DNA from: Pseudomonadaceae bacterium
GTDB taxonomy: Bacteria > Pseudomonadota > Gammaproteobacteria > Pseudomonadales > Pseudomonadaceae
Direction of reading: 5' to 3'
Length of the DNA: 64,000 bases
Assembly (NCBI GenBank): GCA_900766265.1
Contig: CAAFUS010000010.1
Span: 248,001-312,000, forward strand
Below the pieces are notes generated by a model. The model was not told the DNA's origin. It ran no database searches and saw only the letters and a list, made by a program, of their open reading frames with translations. Below, in pieces: positions 36,688 to 45,288 of this stretch. How positions within the stretch are numbered: the stretch's first letter is position 1; every line of letters starts with the position of its first letter. A program made the translations under genes and the position numbers.

Positions 36688-39600
36688 ATGCAGACCGAGA
36701 CCACTCGCGAGAACCCGCAGGCCAGCGCGCCGAAGGGTGCCGATACCACCCAGGATCTGGCAGCCACCGCGCCGGGCCAGCTGCGCGTGATCAAGCGCAA
36801 CGGCACCGTCGTCCCCTACACTGACGACAAGATCACCGTAGCCATCACCAAAGCGTTTCTCGCAGTGGAAGGCGGCAGCGCCGCCGCTTCCTCGCGCATC
36901 CACGACACCGTGCGCCGCCTGACCGAGCAGGTCACCGCCACCTTCAAGCGCCGCATGCCTTCGGGCGGCACCATCCACATCGAAGAGATCCAGGACCAGG
37001 TCGAACTGGCCCTGATGCGCGCCGGCGAGCAGAAGGTCGCCCGCGACTACGTCATCTACCGCGAAGCCCGCGCCCAGGAGCGCAAGAGCGCCAGCGCCGC
37101 CGGTGGCGAGATCGCCCAGCCGCACCCGACCATCCGCGTGACCCGCGCCGACGGCAGCCTGAGCCCGCTGGACATGGGCCGCCTGCAGACCATCATCGCC
37201 GAAGCCTGCGAAGGCCTGGCCGAGGTCGACGCCGCGCTGATCGAGCGTGAAACCCTGAAGAACCTCTACGACGGCGTCGCCGAGAAGGACGTCAACACCG
37301 CCCTGGTGATGACCGCCCGCACCCTAGTCGAGCGCGAGCCGAACTACAGCCAGGTGACCGCCCGCCTGCTGATGGACACCCTGCGCGCCGAAGCCCTGGG
37401 CTTCCTCGGCGTGGCCGAAAGCGCCACCCACCACGAAATGGCCGAGCTGTACGCCAAGGCTCTGCCCGCCTACGTCGAGAAAGGCGTCGAGTTCGAGCTG
37501 CTGGCCCCGAACCTCAAGGACTTCGACCTGGAGCGCCTGGGCGCTGCGATCAATCACGAGCGCGATCAGCAGTTCACCTACCTGGGCCTGCAGACCCTCT
37601 ACGACCGCTACTTCATCCACAAGGACGGCACCCGCTTCGAACTGCCGCAGATCTTCTTCATGCGCGTGGCCATGGGCCTGGCCACTGAAGAGAAGGACAA
37701 GGAAGCGCGCGCCATCGAGTTCTACAACCTGTTGTCGTCCTTCGACTACATGAGCTCGACGCCGACCCTGTTCAACGCCGGCACCCTGCGTCCGCAGCTG
37801 TCCTCGTGCTACCTGACCACCGTCCCGGACGACCTGGGCGGCATCTACGACGCCATCCGCGACAACGCCTTGCTGTCCAAATTCGCCGGCGGCCTGGGCA
37901 ACGACTGGACCCCGGTGCGCGCACTGGGCGCCTACATCAAGGGCACCAACGGCAAGAGCCAGGGCGTCGTGCCCTTCCTCAAGGTGGTCAACGACACCGC
38001 CGTCGCGGTCAACCAGGGCGGCAAGCGCAAGGGCGCGGTCTGCGCGTACCTCGAAACCTGGCACCTGGACATCGAAGAATTCATCGAACTGCGCAAGAAC
38101 ACCGGTGACGACCGTCGCCGTACCCACGACATGAACACCGCGAACTGGATTCCGGACCTGTTCATGAAGCGCGTGTTCGACGATGGCCAGTGGACCCTCT
38201 TCTCCCCGTCCGACGTACCGGACCTGCACGACCTGACCGGGCGCGCCTTCGAAGAGCGCTACGAGTATTACGAAGAGCTGACCAAGTACGGCAAGATCAA
38301 GCTGTTCAAGACCATCCCCGCCAAGGACCTGTGGCGCAAGATGCTCTCGATGCTGTTCGAGACCGGCCACCCATGGCTGACCTTCAAGGACCCGTGCAAC
38401 CTGCGCAGCCCGCAGCAGCACGTGGGTGTGGTGCACAGCTCCAACCTCTGCACCGAGATCACCCTGAACACCAACAAGGACGAGATCGCCGTCTGCAACC
38501 TGGGCTCGGTCAACCTGCCGAACCACATCGTCGACGGCAAGCTGGACCTCGCCAAGCTGGAGAAGACCGTCAAGACCGCGGTACGCATGCTCGATAACGT
38601 CATCGACATCAACTACTACTCGGTCCCGCAGGCGCAGAACTCCAACTTCAAGCACCGCCCCGTTGGCCTGGGCCTGATGGGCTTCCAGGACGCGCTGTAC
38701 CTGCAGCACATCCCCTACGGCTCCGACGCGGCGGTGGACTTCGCCGACAAGTCGATGGAAGCGATCAGCTACTTCGCCATCCAGGCCTCCTGTGACCTGG
38801 CCGACGAGCGTGGCGCCTACCAGAGCTTCCAGGGTTCGCTGTGGAGCCAGGGCATCCTGCCGCTCGACTCGCAGCAGATCCTCATCGAGCAGCGCGGCCA
38901 GAAGTACATCGACGTCGACCTCGCCGAGTCCCTGGACTGGGCTCCGATCCGCGAGCGCGTGAAGAAAGGCATTCGTAACTCGAACATCATGGCCATCGCG
39001 CCGACCGCGACCATCGCCAACATCACCGGCGTGTCGCAGTCCATCGAGCCGACCTACCAGAACCTCTACGTGAAGTCGAACCTGTCGGGCGAATTCACCG
39101 TGATCAACCCCTACCTGGTGCGCGACCTCAAGGCGCGCGGCCTGTGGGACCCGGTCATGGTCAACGACCTCAAGTACTACGACGGCTCCGTGCAGCAGAT
39201 CGAGCGCATCCCGCAGGACCTCAAGGACCTCTACGCCACCGCGTTCGAAGTCGAGACCAAGTGGATCGTCGATGCTGCCAGCCGTCGGCAGAAGTGGATC
39301 GATCAGGCGCAGTCGCTCAACCTGTACATCGCCGGTGCCTCGGGCAAGAAGCTCGACGTGACCTACCGCATGGCCTGGTACCGTGGTCTGAAGACCACCT
39401 ACTACCTCCGTGCCCTGGCCGCGACCAGCACCGAGAAGTCCACCATCAACACCGGCAAGCTCAACGCCGTGTCCAGTGGTGGCAACGACGGCCTCAGCGC
39501 CGCGCCGGCCCCTGCCGCCGCCCCGGCAGCAGAGCCGAAGCCGGCACCGGTGCCGCTGGCGTGCAGTATCGATAACCCGGACTGCGAAGCCTGCCAGTAA
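36688..39600 (+). CDS. nrdA: Class Ia ribonucleoside-diphosphate reductase, alpha subunit
   Basis: A 970-residue NrdA. Two consecutive ATP-cone domains are visible (first RVIKRNGTVVPYTDDKI at about 33-49, second TRADGSLSPLDMGRL), as in P. aeruginosa NrdA, where only the N-terminal cone binds dATP. The catalytic core has the active-site region LSSCYLTTVPDD and SSNLCTEITL; the C-terminus ends in the redox pair CEAC. It reduces NDPs to dNDPs together with NrdB. GGAGA before ATG 36688 fixes the start; the frame is open upstream to 36247 but is not native sequence. Confidence 0.96.
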   Translation: MQTETTRENPQASAPKGADTTQDLAATAPGQLRVIKRNGTVVPYTDDKITVAITKAFLAVEGGSAAASSRIHDTVRRLTEQVTATFKRRMPSGGTIHIEEIQDQVELALMRAGEQKVARDYVIYREARAQERKSASAAGGEIAQPHPTIRVTRADGSLSPLDMGRLQTIIAEACEGLAEVDAALIERETLKNLYDGVAEKDVNTALVMTARTLVEREPNYSQVTARLLMDTLRAEALGFLGVAESATHHEMAELYAKALPAYVEKGVEFELLAPNLKDFDLERLGAAINHERDQQFTYLGLQTLYDRYFIHKDGTRFELPQIFFMRVAMGLATEEKDKEARAIEFYNLLSSFDYMSSTPTLFNAGTLRPQLSSCYLTTVPDDLGGIYDAIRDNALLSKFAGGLGNDWTPVRALGAYIKGTNGKSQGVVPFLKVVNDTAVAVNQGGKRKGAVCAYLETWHLDIEEFIELRKNTGDDRRRTHDMNTANWIPDLFMKRVFDDGQWTLFSPSDVPDLHDLTGRAFEERYEYYEELTKYGKIKLFKTIPAKDLWRKMLSMLFETGHPWLTFKDPCNLRSPQQHVGVVHSSNLCTEITLNTNKDEIAVCNLGSVNLPNHIVDGKLDLAKLEKTVKTAVRMLDNVIDINYYSVPQAQNSNFKHRPVGLGLMGFQDALYLQHIPYGSDAAVDFADKSMEAISYFAIQASCDLADERGAYQSFQGSLWSQGILPLDSQQILIEQRGQKYIDVDLAESLDWAPIRERVKKGIRNSNIMAIAPTATIANITGVSQSIEPTYQNLYVKSNLSGEFTVINPYLVRDLKARGLWDPVMVNDLKYYDGSVQQIERIPQDLKDLYATAFEVETKWIVDAASRRQKWIDQAQSLNLYIAGASGKKLDVTYRMAWYRGLKTTYYLRALAATSTEKSTINTGKLNAVSSGGNDGLSAAPAPAAAPAAEPKPAPVPLACSIDNPDCEACQ

Positions 39601-40003
39601 GCGGTAGGCAGGACGCGCGGATCCGAGCGGCGTTCGCGTCGTTGCCCGGCGGCTTGGCCCCCATCACGTGCGTCAGTACGCTCAGGGGTTCCTCTCCGCC
39701 GGGCGCCTAGCGACCACTCGCTCGGCCTCACGCTCGGTTGCAGTCCCTGTAGGAGCCAGCTTGCTGGCGATCGCTCTTGCCTTCGCCCGCCTCGGCTCTT
39801 ACCGAACCACCGGCTGAAAACGCACCATCCGCGACGCCCACATGGCGTCGCCATATTCGAAACACCCCGGCCATTTTCAGGCCCGGCATGACGAAGGTCG
39901 CCAACTGCCATCTTCGCCAGACGTAACTCGCTTTTTGCGTGCACCTCTAAAGCACACCTACTTTTCGACCGGCCACTCCGGTCCCCAATCAGGAGAAACC
40001 ACC
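39601..40003. other. nrdA-nrdB intergenic region with one REP
   Basis: 403 bases. A REP of a second type lies at 39749-39774, with the inner palindrome GCCAGCTTGCTGGC. The sequence before nrdB (39960-40003) contains the AGGAGA ribosome binding site. No gene seen. Confidence 0.5.
39749..39774 (+). repeat. REP element, TGTAGGAGCCAGC type
   Basis: The unit begins TGTAGGAGCCAGCTTGCTGG, a palindrome common between genes in Pseudomonas genomes and different from the TTCGCGGTCAAGACC type found at 7.6 and 32.5 kb. Confidence 0.75.
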
Positions 40004-41248
40004 ATGCTGAGCTGGGACGAATTCGACAAACCCGAAGAAGGCACCACCCCGACCGCCGCGCCGCAACCAGCCGTTGCCGACGGCAGCGCGCGTCTCGATA
40101 ACGAAGCCGCAGGCTCGGTCGAAGAAGCCCGCGCCGTCGCCGCCGACGACTCCGACGCCGTCGCCCGCGCCAAGAAAGCCCTGGACGACCTCGACATCCA
40201 GGAAGGCCTGGACGAACTCGAAGGCGAATCCGCCCGCGTTCACGTCGGCGACAAGCAGATGATCAACGCCCGCGCCGACCTCAACCAGCTCGTCCCCTTC
40301 AAGTACGACTGGGCCTGGCAGAAGTATCTGGATGGTTGCGCCAACCACTGGATGCCGCAGGAAGTGAACATGAACGCCGACATTGCCCTGTGGAAGAGCA
40401 AGGACGGCCTATCCGAAGACGAGCGCCGCATCGTCAAGCGCAACCTCGGCTTCTTCTCCACCGCCGACAGCCTGGTCGCCAACAACCTCGTGCTGGCCGT
40501 GTACCGCCTGATCACCAACCCCGAGTGCCGCCAGTACATCCTGCGCCAGGCCTTCGAAGAGGCGATCCACACCCACGCCTACCAGTACTGCATCGAATCC
40601 CTGGGCATGGACGAAGGCGAGATCTTCAACATGTACCACGAGATCCCGAGCGTCGCGAAGAAGGCCTCCTGGGGCCTCAAGTACACCCGCTCGATCTCCG
40701 ACCCGAACTTCACCACCGGCACCGTCGAGACCGACAAGGAATTCCTGCGCAACCTCATCGCCTACTACTGCGTGCTCGAAGGCATCTTCTTCTACTGCGG
40801 CTTCACCCAGATCCTCTCCATGGGCCGCCGCAACAAGATGACTGGCACCGCCGAGCAGTTCCAGTACATCCTGCGCGACGAGTCCATGCACCTGAACTTC
40901 GGCATCGACGTGATCAACCAGATCAAGATCGAAAACCCGCACCTGTGGGATGCCCAAATGAAGGACGAAGCGACCCAGATGATCCTCCAGGGTACGCAGC
41001 TCGAAATCGAATACGCCCGCGATACCATGCCCCGCGGCGTCCTCGGCATGAACGCCGCGATGATGGAGGACTACCTCAAGTTCATCGCCAACCGCCGGTT
41101 GACGCAGATCGGTTTGAAAGAGGAATATCCAGGCACCACCAACCCGTTCCCGTGGATGAGCGAAATCATGGACTTGAAGAAGGAGAAGAACTTCTTTGAG
41201 ACGCGGGTTATTGAGTATCAGACGGGTGGGGCGTTGAGCTGGGATTGA
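40004..41248 (+). CDS. nrdB: Class Ia ribonucleoside-diphosphate reductase, beta subunit
   Basis: A 414-residue NrdB that holds the diiron-tyrosyl radical cofactor for NrdA. Metal-ligand and radical segments are recognisable in FEEAIHTHAYQYCIESLG and DESMHLNFGIDVINQI. The first 75 residues are an Ala/Asp-rich extension before the core, as in P. aeruginosa NrdB. AGGAGA precedes ATG 40004; the open frame further upstream is noncoding. A terminator follows at 41318. Confidence 0.96.
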   Translation: MLSWDEFDKPEEGTTPTAAPQPAVADGSARLDNEAAGSVEEARAVAADDSDAVARAKKALDDLDIQEGLDELEGESARVHVGDKQMINARADLNQLVPFKYDWAWQKYLDGCANHWMPQEVNMNADIALWKSKDGLSEDERRIVKRNLGFFSTADSLVANNLVLAVYRLITNPECRQYILRQAFEEAIHTHAYQYCIESLGMDEGEIFNMYHEIPSVAKKASWGLKYTRSISDPNFTTGTVETDKEFLRNLIAYYCVLEGIFFYCGFTQILSMGRRNKMTGTAEQFQYILRDESMHLNFGIDVINQIKIENPHLWDAQMKDEATQMILQGTQLEIEYARDTMPRGVLGMNAAMMEDYLKFIANRRLTQIGLKEEYPGTTNPFPWMSEIMDLKKEKNFFETRVIEYQTGGALSWD

Positions 41249-41317
41249 TGGCTCGGTGACATCATAGTAGATTGACCCTACACCTGCCATGGATGTTGGG
41301 GTTGAAGCTTAAGAGAA

Positions 41318-41341
41318 GCCCCGCCTAGTGCGGGGTTTTTT
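41318..41341 (+). terminator. Rho-independent terminator after nrdB
   Basis: CCCCGC (41319-41324), loop CTAGT, GCGGGG (41330-41335), then six T. It marks the sharp border between the high-GC nrd locus and the A/T-rich island. Confidence 0.9.
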
Positions 41342-41359
41342 ATTAACCAAGGCATTATT

Positions 41360-42391
41360 ATGAAAAAAACAAAAACACTAACTTTTTACAACAACAAGGG
41401 TGGTGTATCAAAGACCACAACTCTATTCAATTTAGGCGTGCACCTCTCAAAAGAAGGCCACAAGGTTCTATTTATTGATGCAGATTCTCAATGCAACCTA
41501 ACAGAGCTTTTCTTTGCCAATGACACAGAGTACTTTGACGATCCATCAAAGAAACTTCCGGGCGACTCTATACTTGACGTTTTCCGTCCAAGATTAGATG
41601 GAGCCGCTGCCAGAATAGATGTAAATAGCCTTTGCACTGCCGAGTCTAATATATACAAGAACTTACACCTCATACGGGGAGACATCGAGTTTAGCGCACA
41701 AGCGGAGCCATACTTTGGCACCTCCATAAACCAAGCAATTACAACAAACATAAACGAAAAAAATACATACATTAGCTTTCGGAGACTAGTTAAAGACCTT
41801 GGCAGCCATCTAGACCTAGACTATATCTTGATAGACCTAGGACCCAGCACGGGCGCAATAACACGCCTAGCTTTCTTGGCTTCAGATAAATTTATAATTC
41901 CTGTCACACCCGACAGATTTTGCTACCTAGGAATTAGCACACTACCAAAACTTATAGAAGATTGGATCAGACATGACCAAGTAATACTTGGCACTCTCGC
42001 GCCATATGGAATAGAAAACAATTACGGGACCCCAGAATTTTGCGGACTAATCAATCAAAACTTCCAGGTCCACAAATCTTCCATTAAAGAGTCCTATCAG
42101 AAGTGGTCAAAAAAAATAAAGTCCGAGATCCGCTCAAAATTAATGAGCTCTGACTTAATTAAAATTAAACCAAATCTATCGGACCCTATCATTTGTTCGA
42201 TTGAAAACCTAGGGCAATTAGTACCTGTCTCTCAAATGTTAGGTAAGGCCATATTCGATTTAACCCAACAAGACTCTGCACTCGCTTCTAAAAGCGGGGT
42301 TCAGTTTTATGGGAGTGTATGGGAGCCTTGGGATAGGAAAATCAGAGCTTACAGCATTGAAATCCAGAAAATCGCCAAGGCAGTAGAATAA
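41360..42391 (+). CDS. ParA family ATPase in an A/T-rich two-gene island
   Basis: A 343-residue MinD/ParA-type P-loop ATPase. The deviant Walker A is NNKGGVSKTTT (residues 11-21; signature Lys13 and P-loop Lys18), the switch segment is VLFIDADSQCNLTE and Walker B is DYILIDLGPSTG. The length, about 80 residues beyond a minimal ParA, gives a distinct C-terminal half (after about 195) that I do not recognise. No ParB or centromere-like repeat is nearby, so plasmid or chromosome segregation is unlikely. Base composition differs sharply from neighbours (22 G/C in the 60 bases from 41461, versus 43 of 60 from 40081, hand counts). CAAGG lies 7 bases before the ATG. The next gene starts on the last base of this stop codon (TAATG). 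Confidence 0.88.
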   Translation: MKKTKTLTFYNNKGGVSKTTTLFNLGVHLSKEGHKVLFIDADSQCNLTELFFANDTEYFDDPSKKLPGDSILDVFRPRLDGAAARIDVNSLCTAESNIYKNLHLIRGDIEFSAQAEPYFGTSINQAITTNINEKNTYISFRRLVKDLGSHLDLDYILIDLGPSTGAITRLAFLASDKFIIPVTPDRFCYLGISTLPKLIEDWIRHDQVILGTLAPYGIENNYGTPEFCGLINQNFQVHKSSIKESYQKWSKKIKSEIRSKLMSSDLIKIKPNLSDPIICSIENLGQLVPVSQMLGKAIFDLTQQDSALASKSGVQFYGSVWEPWDRKIRAYSIEIQKIAKAVE

Positions 42392-43077
42392 TGGCCTACT
42401 CATACTTCGCGTTCCTTGACGTCATGGGATACCGCTATTATCTCGAAAAAGACAAAAGAGATGGCACAGAAATTTTCAAAGAAAAGCTAATCAGCTCTTA
42501 CCGAGCCTTTGAGACAATTGAACTAGGCGTACTGCATCACAAAAGCATCTCCGATTCAATCTTCATGAGCTCTCCAAATAGCATTGTTGAATTTTTGAAA
42601 GCTGCAAAAGCAGTATACCTACGATTTCTCGAAAACGGCTTACTTATTCGAGGAGGTATCGCCTACAACAAGCATTACGAAACTCAACACATCACATATA
42701 GTCACGCACTATCAGATGCTTACAATCTGGAATCAACGAAAGCTATTTTCCCAAGAATCTTAATACATAAATCCGTTATCGAGAAGCTAGCCAATGAAAG
42801 TCAAGGCGAAGCACAAAGCAGAGATCTACAACTGTTAATAGAGCGAAACTTAATAATCAAATGTGGAGCCCACTACCAACTTAACGTAATAGACGATGAA
42901 AATTGGATATTAATTTACGATAAAGCAAGATCCATATACTTAGAAAATGAATCTTGGATCAATGAAGACCCAAAACTCTTCGAATACCACAACTGGCTTC
43001 AGAATTATCTTTTCAGTTTTTCCCCAAAGGGAAATCGCAAGCAGAAGTATATTAGAACCTTCGAGTTACTAGAGTAG
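42391..43077 (+). CDS. Unknown protein with nucleotidyl-cyclase-like motifs, coupled to the ParA-type ATPase
   Basis: A 228-residue soluble protein not matched to a named family. Its motif order follows class III nucleotidyl cyclases: AFLDVMGY (Asp10, like the first metal Asp of FxDxxGF), KSISDSIFM (Asp55, like the second metal Asp of the beta2-beta3 turn), LLIRGGIAYNK (like LRxGIxxG), and SHALSDAYNLES...FPRILIH (like the GxxVNxAARL stretch). Canonical transition-state Asn and Arg positions are not clearly kept, so it may bind rather than cyclise nucleotides. It shares the A/T-rich composition of the ATPase gene and overlaps it by one base. An effector- or signal-producing role in defence is an inference, not seen directly. 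Confidence 0.75.
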   Translation: MAYSYFAFLDVMGYRYYLEKDKRDGTEIFKEKLISSYRAFETIELGVLHHKSISDSIFMSSPNSIVEFLKAAKAVYLRFLENGLLIRGGIAYNKHYETQHITYSHALSDAYNLESTKAIFPRILIHKSVIEKLANESQGEAQSRDLQLLIERNLIIKCGAHYQLNVIDDENWILIYDKARSIYLENESWINEDPKLFEYHNWLQNYLFSFSPKGNRKQKYIRTFELLE

Positions 43078-43081
43078 CGTG

Positions 43082-43293
43082 GAAAAAGGGGACAGATTTA
43101 TTTTCCGGGCTGCCAGCTCACCGCTCTGCGTCCCCCGCCACGCTTTACTCGCCCGACCAACAGGTTTCGCCTAGCACGGCGGGTTACTTTCTCTCGCCTG
43201 GACTAGAGAAAGTAACCAAAGAGAAAGCGCGCCCGACATCCGGGTTTCGCTGCGCTCAACTCCCCTGAGAAAAAGGGGACAGATTCATTTTCC
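43082..43293 (+). repeat. Direct repeat pair of 25 bases
   Basis: Copies at 43082-43106 and 43269-43293, beginning GAAAAAGGGGACAGATT, with one mismatch (TTTA versus TTCA). This GGGGACAGATTTATTTT-type motif is frequent in gammaproteobacterial genomes, often near REP-associated transposase genes. Confidence 0.8.
43182..43217. repeat. 13-base perfect inverted repeat
   Basis: GGTTACTTTCTCT at 43182-43194 and AGAGAAAGTAACC at 43205-43217 with a 10-base loop. The AGAAAGTAACCAAAG-type sequence is a known dispersed motif in proteobacteria. Confidence 0.8.
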
Positions 43294-43299
43294 TAGCGC

Positions 43300-43329
43300 G
43301 TAGCCTGGAGAAACGCGTGGAAAAGGCTT
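43300..43329 (+). repeat. Direct repeat, left copy
   Basis: GTAGCCTGGAGAAACGCG followed by TGGAAAAGGCTT. A near-identical copy (one substitution, one deletion) lies at 45994-46022, 2.7 kb away in the same orientation. Confidence 0.8.
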
Positions 43330-43687
43330 TGCTGTTTTTCCACCCCACGTTCCTACCTGTATTGAACCGTGACGCCTTGATTACCCGCTCTGGTGGCCAT
43401 TGCCGTGCTGGAAGGTGTGATGCAAACCGCATGACATTCATCCCACAGCTGCTGCCCAGTCGCGTTTGCTGGACAATGCCCGCCCAACTGGAACCACACC
43501 TCGGACGACAAGCAGGTTTTGCTGCGGCCTCTGCTGCGCGGCCTCTATGATCGCTTCATCGAGCCAGACACGGCGTGAATAAGGTATGGCGCGCAATCCA
43601 TTCGGTCAGCGTCAACCACACGTTTCCACTTGAAAGGCGAACCCCAGGGCGTTCGCGCAATGAAATTGAAGACCACAGGAGTAGTTC

Positions 43688-44434
43688 ATGCTCAACAAGA
43701 TGATCACCCATGCCATGCTCGCGCTGCTGCCGTTGATCGCCGTCACAGCCCAGGCGGCCGATGTCGTTCAAGTCCTGACACAGAATTATCCGCCCTTCAG
43801 CATGTCGGCCAATGACAAGAACTTCGAGCGCGAAGACGGCATTGAGGGGATCGACAAGGAGGTAGTGGTCGAGATGTTCAAGCGCGCCGGGGTGCCGTAT
43901 CAGATGACGCTGCGGTTCCCTTGGAGCCGCTTGCAGGAGATGGCCGAACAGCAGCCCGGCTTCGCCGTGTATTCGCTCAGCCGCTCGGCACAACGCGAGT
44001 CGCGCTACAAGTGGGTCGGGCCATTGAGTGAGATTCAACTGGTGCTACTGAAGATGCCCGGAAACCCGATCGTGCTGCGCAGTCTCGACGACGCCCGCCA
44101 GTACAGCATCGGTTCGGTCGCTGGCACCAGTGTCAGCGAGTATCTGGCGAAGCGAAACTTCGACGTGAAGAACGTCTTGAGCGGCGCTCCCTCCAAACTG
44201 AAGGCAGGTGAGTTTGACCTGTGGGCGACCACCAATCCGGCTGGTAACTACGAGTCCAGCAAGGCCGGTATCGGGAAATTGGAAGTGGCCTACTCCATAA
44301 ACAGCACGCAACTCTATCTGGCGATGAACAAGGAAACGCCGGATGAGGTCGTGCAGAAGCTGCAAAGCACGCTGGACCAGATGCGCAAGGAAGGTTTCAT
44401 CGATCAGGTGGCAGCCCGCTACCTGAACGACTGA
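43688..44434 (+). CDS. Periplasmic solute-binding protein (family 3, transporter substrate-binding domain)
   Basis: A 248-residue protein with a cleavable signal (about residues 1-23, ending TAQAAD) and a bilobal SBP_bac_3 fold: QVLTQNYPPFSM at the start, GIDKEVVVEMFKRAG, YSIGSVAGTS and QLYLAMNKETPDEVV. It has no permease or ATPase gene nearby; such orphan proteins often bind amino acids or act as sensors. CAGGAG precedes the ATG. Composition is back to the genomic norm. Confidence 0.85.
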   Translation: MLNKMITHAMLALLPLIAVTAQAADVVQVLTQNYPPFSMSANDKNFEREDGIEGIDKEVVVEMFKRAGVPYQMTLRFPWSRLQEMAEQQPGFAVYSLSRSAQRESRYKWVGPLSEIQLVLLKMPGNPIVLRSLDDARQYSIGSVAGTSVSEYLAKRNFDVKNVLSGAPSKLKAGEFDLWATTNPAGNYESSKAGIGKLEVAYSINSTQLYLAMNKETPDEVVQKLQSTLDQMRKEGFIDQVAARYLND

Positions 44435-44469
44435 TCGACGTCTGATCGTTCCCACGTTCCGCTCATCAA

Positions 44470-44501
44470 CGCCACCTGGACACTCCAGCGTCCAGGTGGC
44501 G
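44470..44501. repeat. Strong 12-base inverted repeat after the solute-binding protein gene
   Basis: CGCCACCTGGAC (44470-44481) and GTCCAGGTGGCG (44490-44501) with an 8-base loop. It has no U-run, so it is a hairpin of uncertain role at the end of the transcript, 35 bases after the stop. Confidence 0.7.
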
Positions 44502-44615
44502 ACAGCAGTGGATAGGGTCTGCTGCCGTTAACGCCCAAGAACACGTAACGCCCGTAGTCCGCATCACCGCCGCCAGCGGCACTTCTCATGGCACCACTCG
44601 AGAAAAGGAATTTCC

Positions 44616-45239
44616 ATGCCCGGCATTAGCCATGTCGCCCGCACGTTTCAGATGTTTCTTGCCGACCTGCAGACGCGCCGAGCGCAGGTATTGCCCGAGC
44701 TCTCCCAGCTGCGCAACGGTTTCGAAGGTTGGCTGAAGATCGAACTGTATCTCTGGCTTATCGAACGCCACGCTTTACGTGCCGGGGTCGACGTCGGGGT
44801 CGAGTACAAGGTCTGGCTCGATCAGCGGCGCGGCCAGATGGACCGGGAGACGAAGCAGTGCGACCTGTGGGCACGCGATGCCGACGCGCATGATTACTAC
44901 CACTACATCGAACTGAAAGTCCCGTTCGCCAACTACAACCAGGGCAAGCTGTTCCTCAGCGCTTCGGATGACTTCTGGTACATGTCACGGCTGCTAGCGG
45001 GCGACCAGTCTGCCTCGACGGGAAGCGCCATCCTGCTGGGGGCAGGCTTCGACGAACAGCCCTGGCGGCAGGCCATAAACGAGGCAGTCGAGTACGCCGG
45101 CAACGACCCGGCCCAGGTCCAGCTCGCGATCGGCACACTCACGCTGGACACGGCGCCACCGCTGCAATGGGCGGTGATGACCAGGGTTTACCCGACCCGC
45201 AGCGCTGTCATAGCGCCGGCTTTAGAGGCGACACATTGA
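44616..45239 (+). CDS. Hypothetical protein, possible PD-(D/E)xK-type nuclease fold
   Basis: A 207-residue soluble protein with no clear family. The segment GVEYKVWLDQ...CDLWARDADAHDYYHYIELKVPF has the look of a PD-(D/E)xK core (Asp followed about 16 residues later by E-L-K on a strand), and the N-terminal part GFEGWLKIELYLWL could supply the leading Glu. The fold assignment is inference. It sits alone between a solute-binding protein gene and a frameshifted gene within the repeat-bounded segment. The start at 44616 is the first ATG of the conserved-looking sequence. Confidence 0.65.
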   Translation: MPGISHVARTFQMFLADLQTRRAQVLPELSQLRNGFEGWLKIELYLWLIERHALRAGVDVGVEYKVWLDQRRGQMDRETKQCDLWARDADAHDYYHYIELKVPFANYNQGKLFLSASDDFWYMSRLLAGDQSASTGSAILLGAGFDEQPWRQAINEAVEYAGNDPAQVQLAIGTLTLDTAPPLQWAVMTRVYPTRSAVIAPALEATH

Positions 45240-45288
45240 TGATTCACCCCGCCGTGCCTACGCACACTGAACCGACGGGCCTTTAGCA

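Larger units (their letters stand above)
43078..43687. other. Repeat-rich gap after the A/T-rich island
   Basis: 610 bases. The left half is a mosaic of short repeats (listed separately). The right half, 43435-43578 on the plus strand, can be read as the tail of a lost protein (ends ...LLRPLLRGLYDRFIEPDTA, no start codon, stop at 43576). I found no intact gene. Confidence 0.5.

Noticed and set aside
41360..42391. Plasmid or chromosome partition operon
   Set aside because: There is no ParB-like gene and no parS-like repeats next to the ParA-type gene; its partner has cyclase-like motifs instead.
43435..43578. Plus-strand protein tail ending FIEPDTA
   Set aside because: No start codon and no recognisable family; described only within the intergenic entry.
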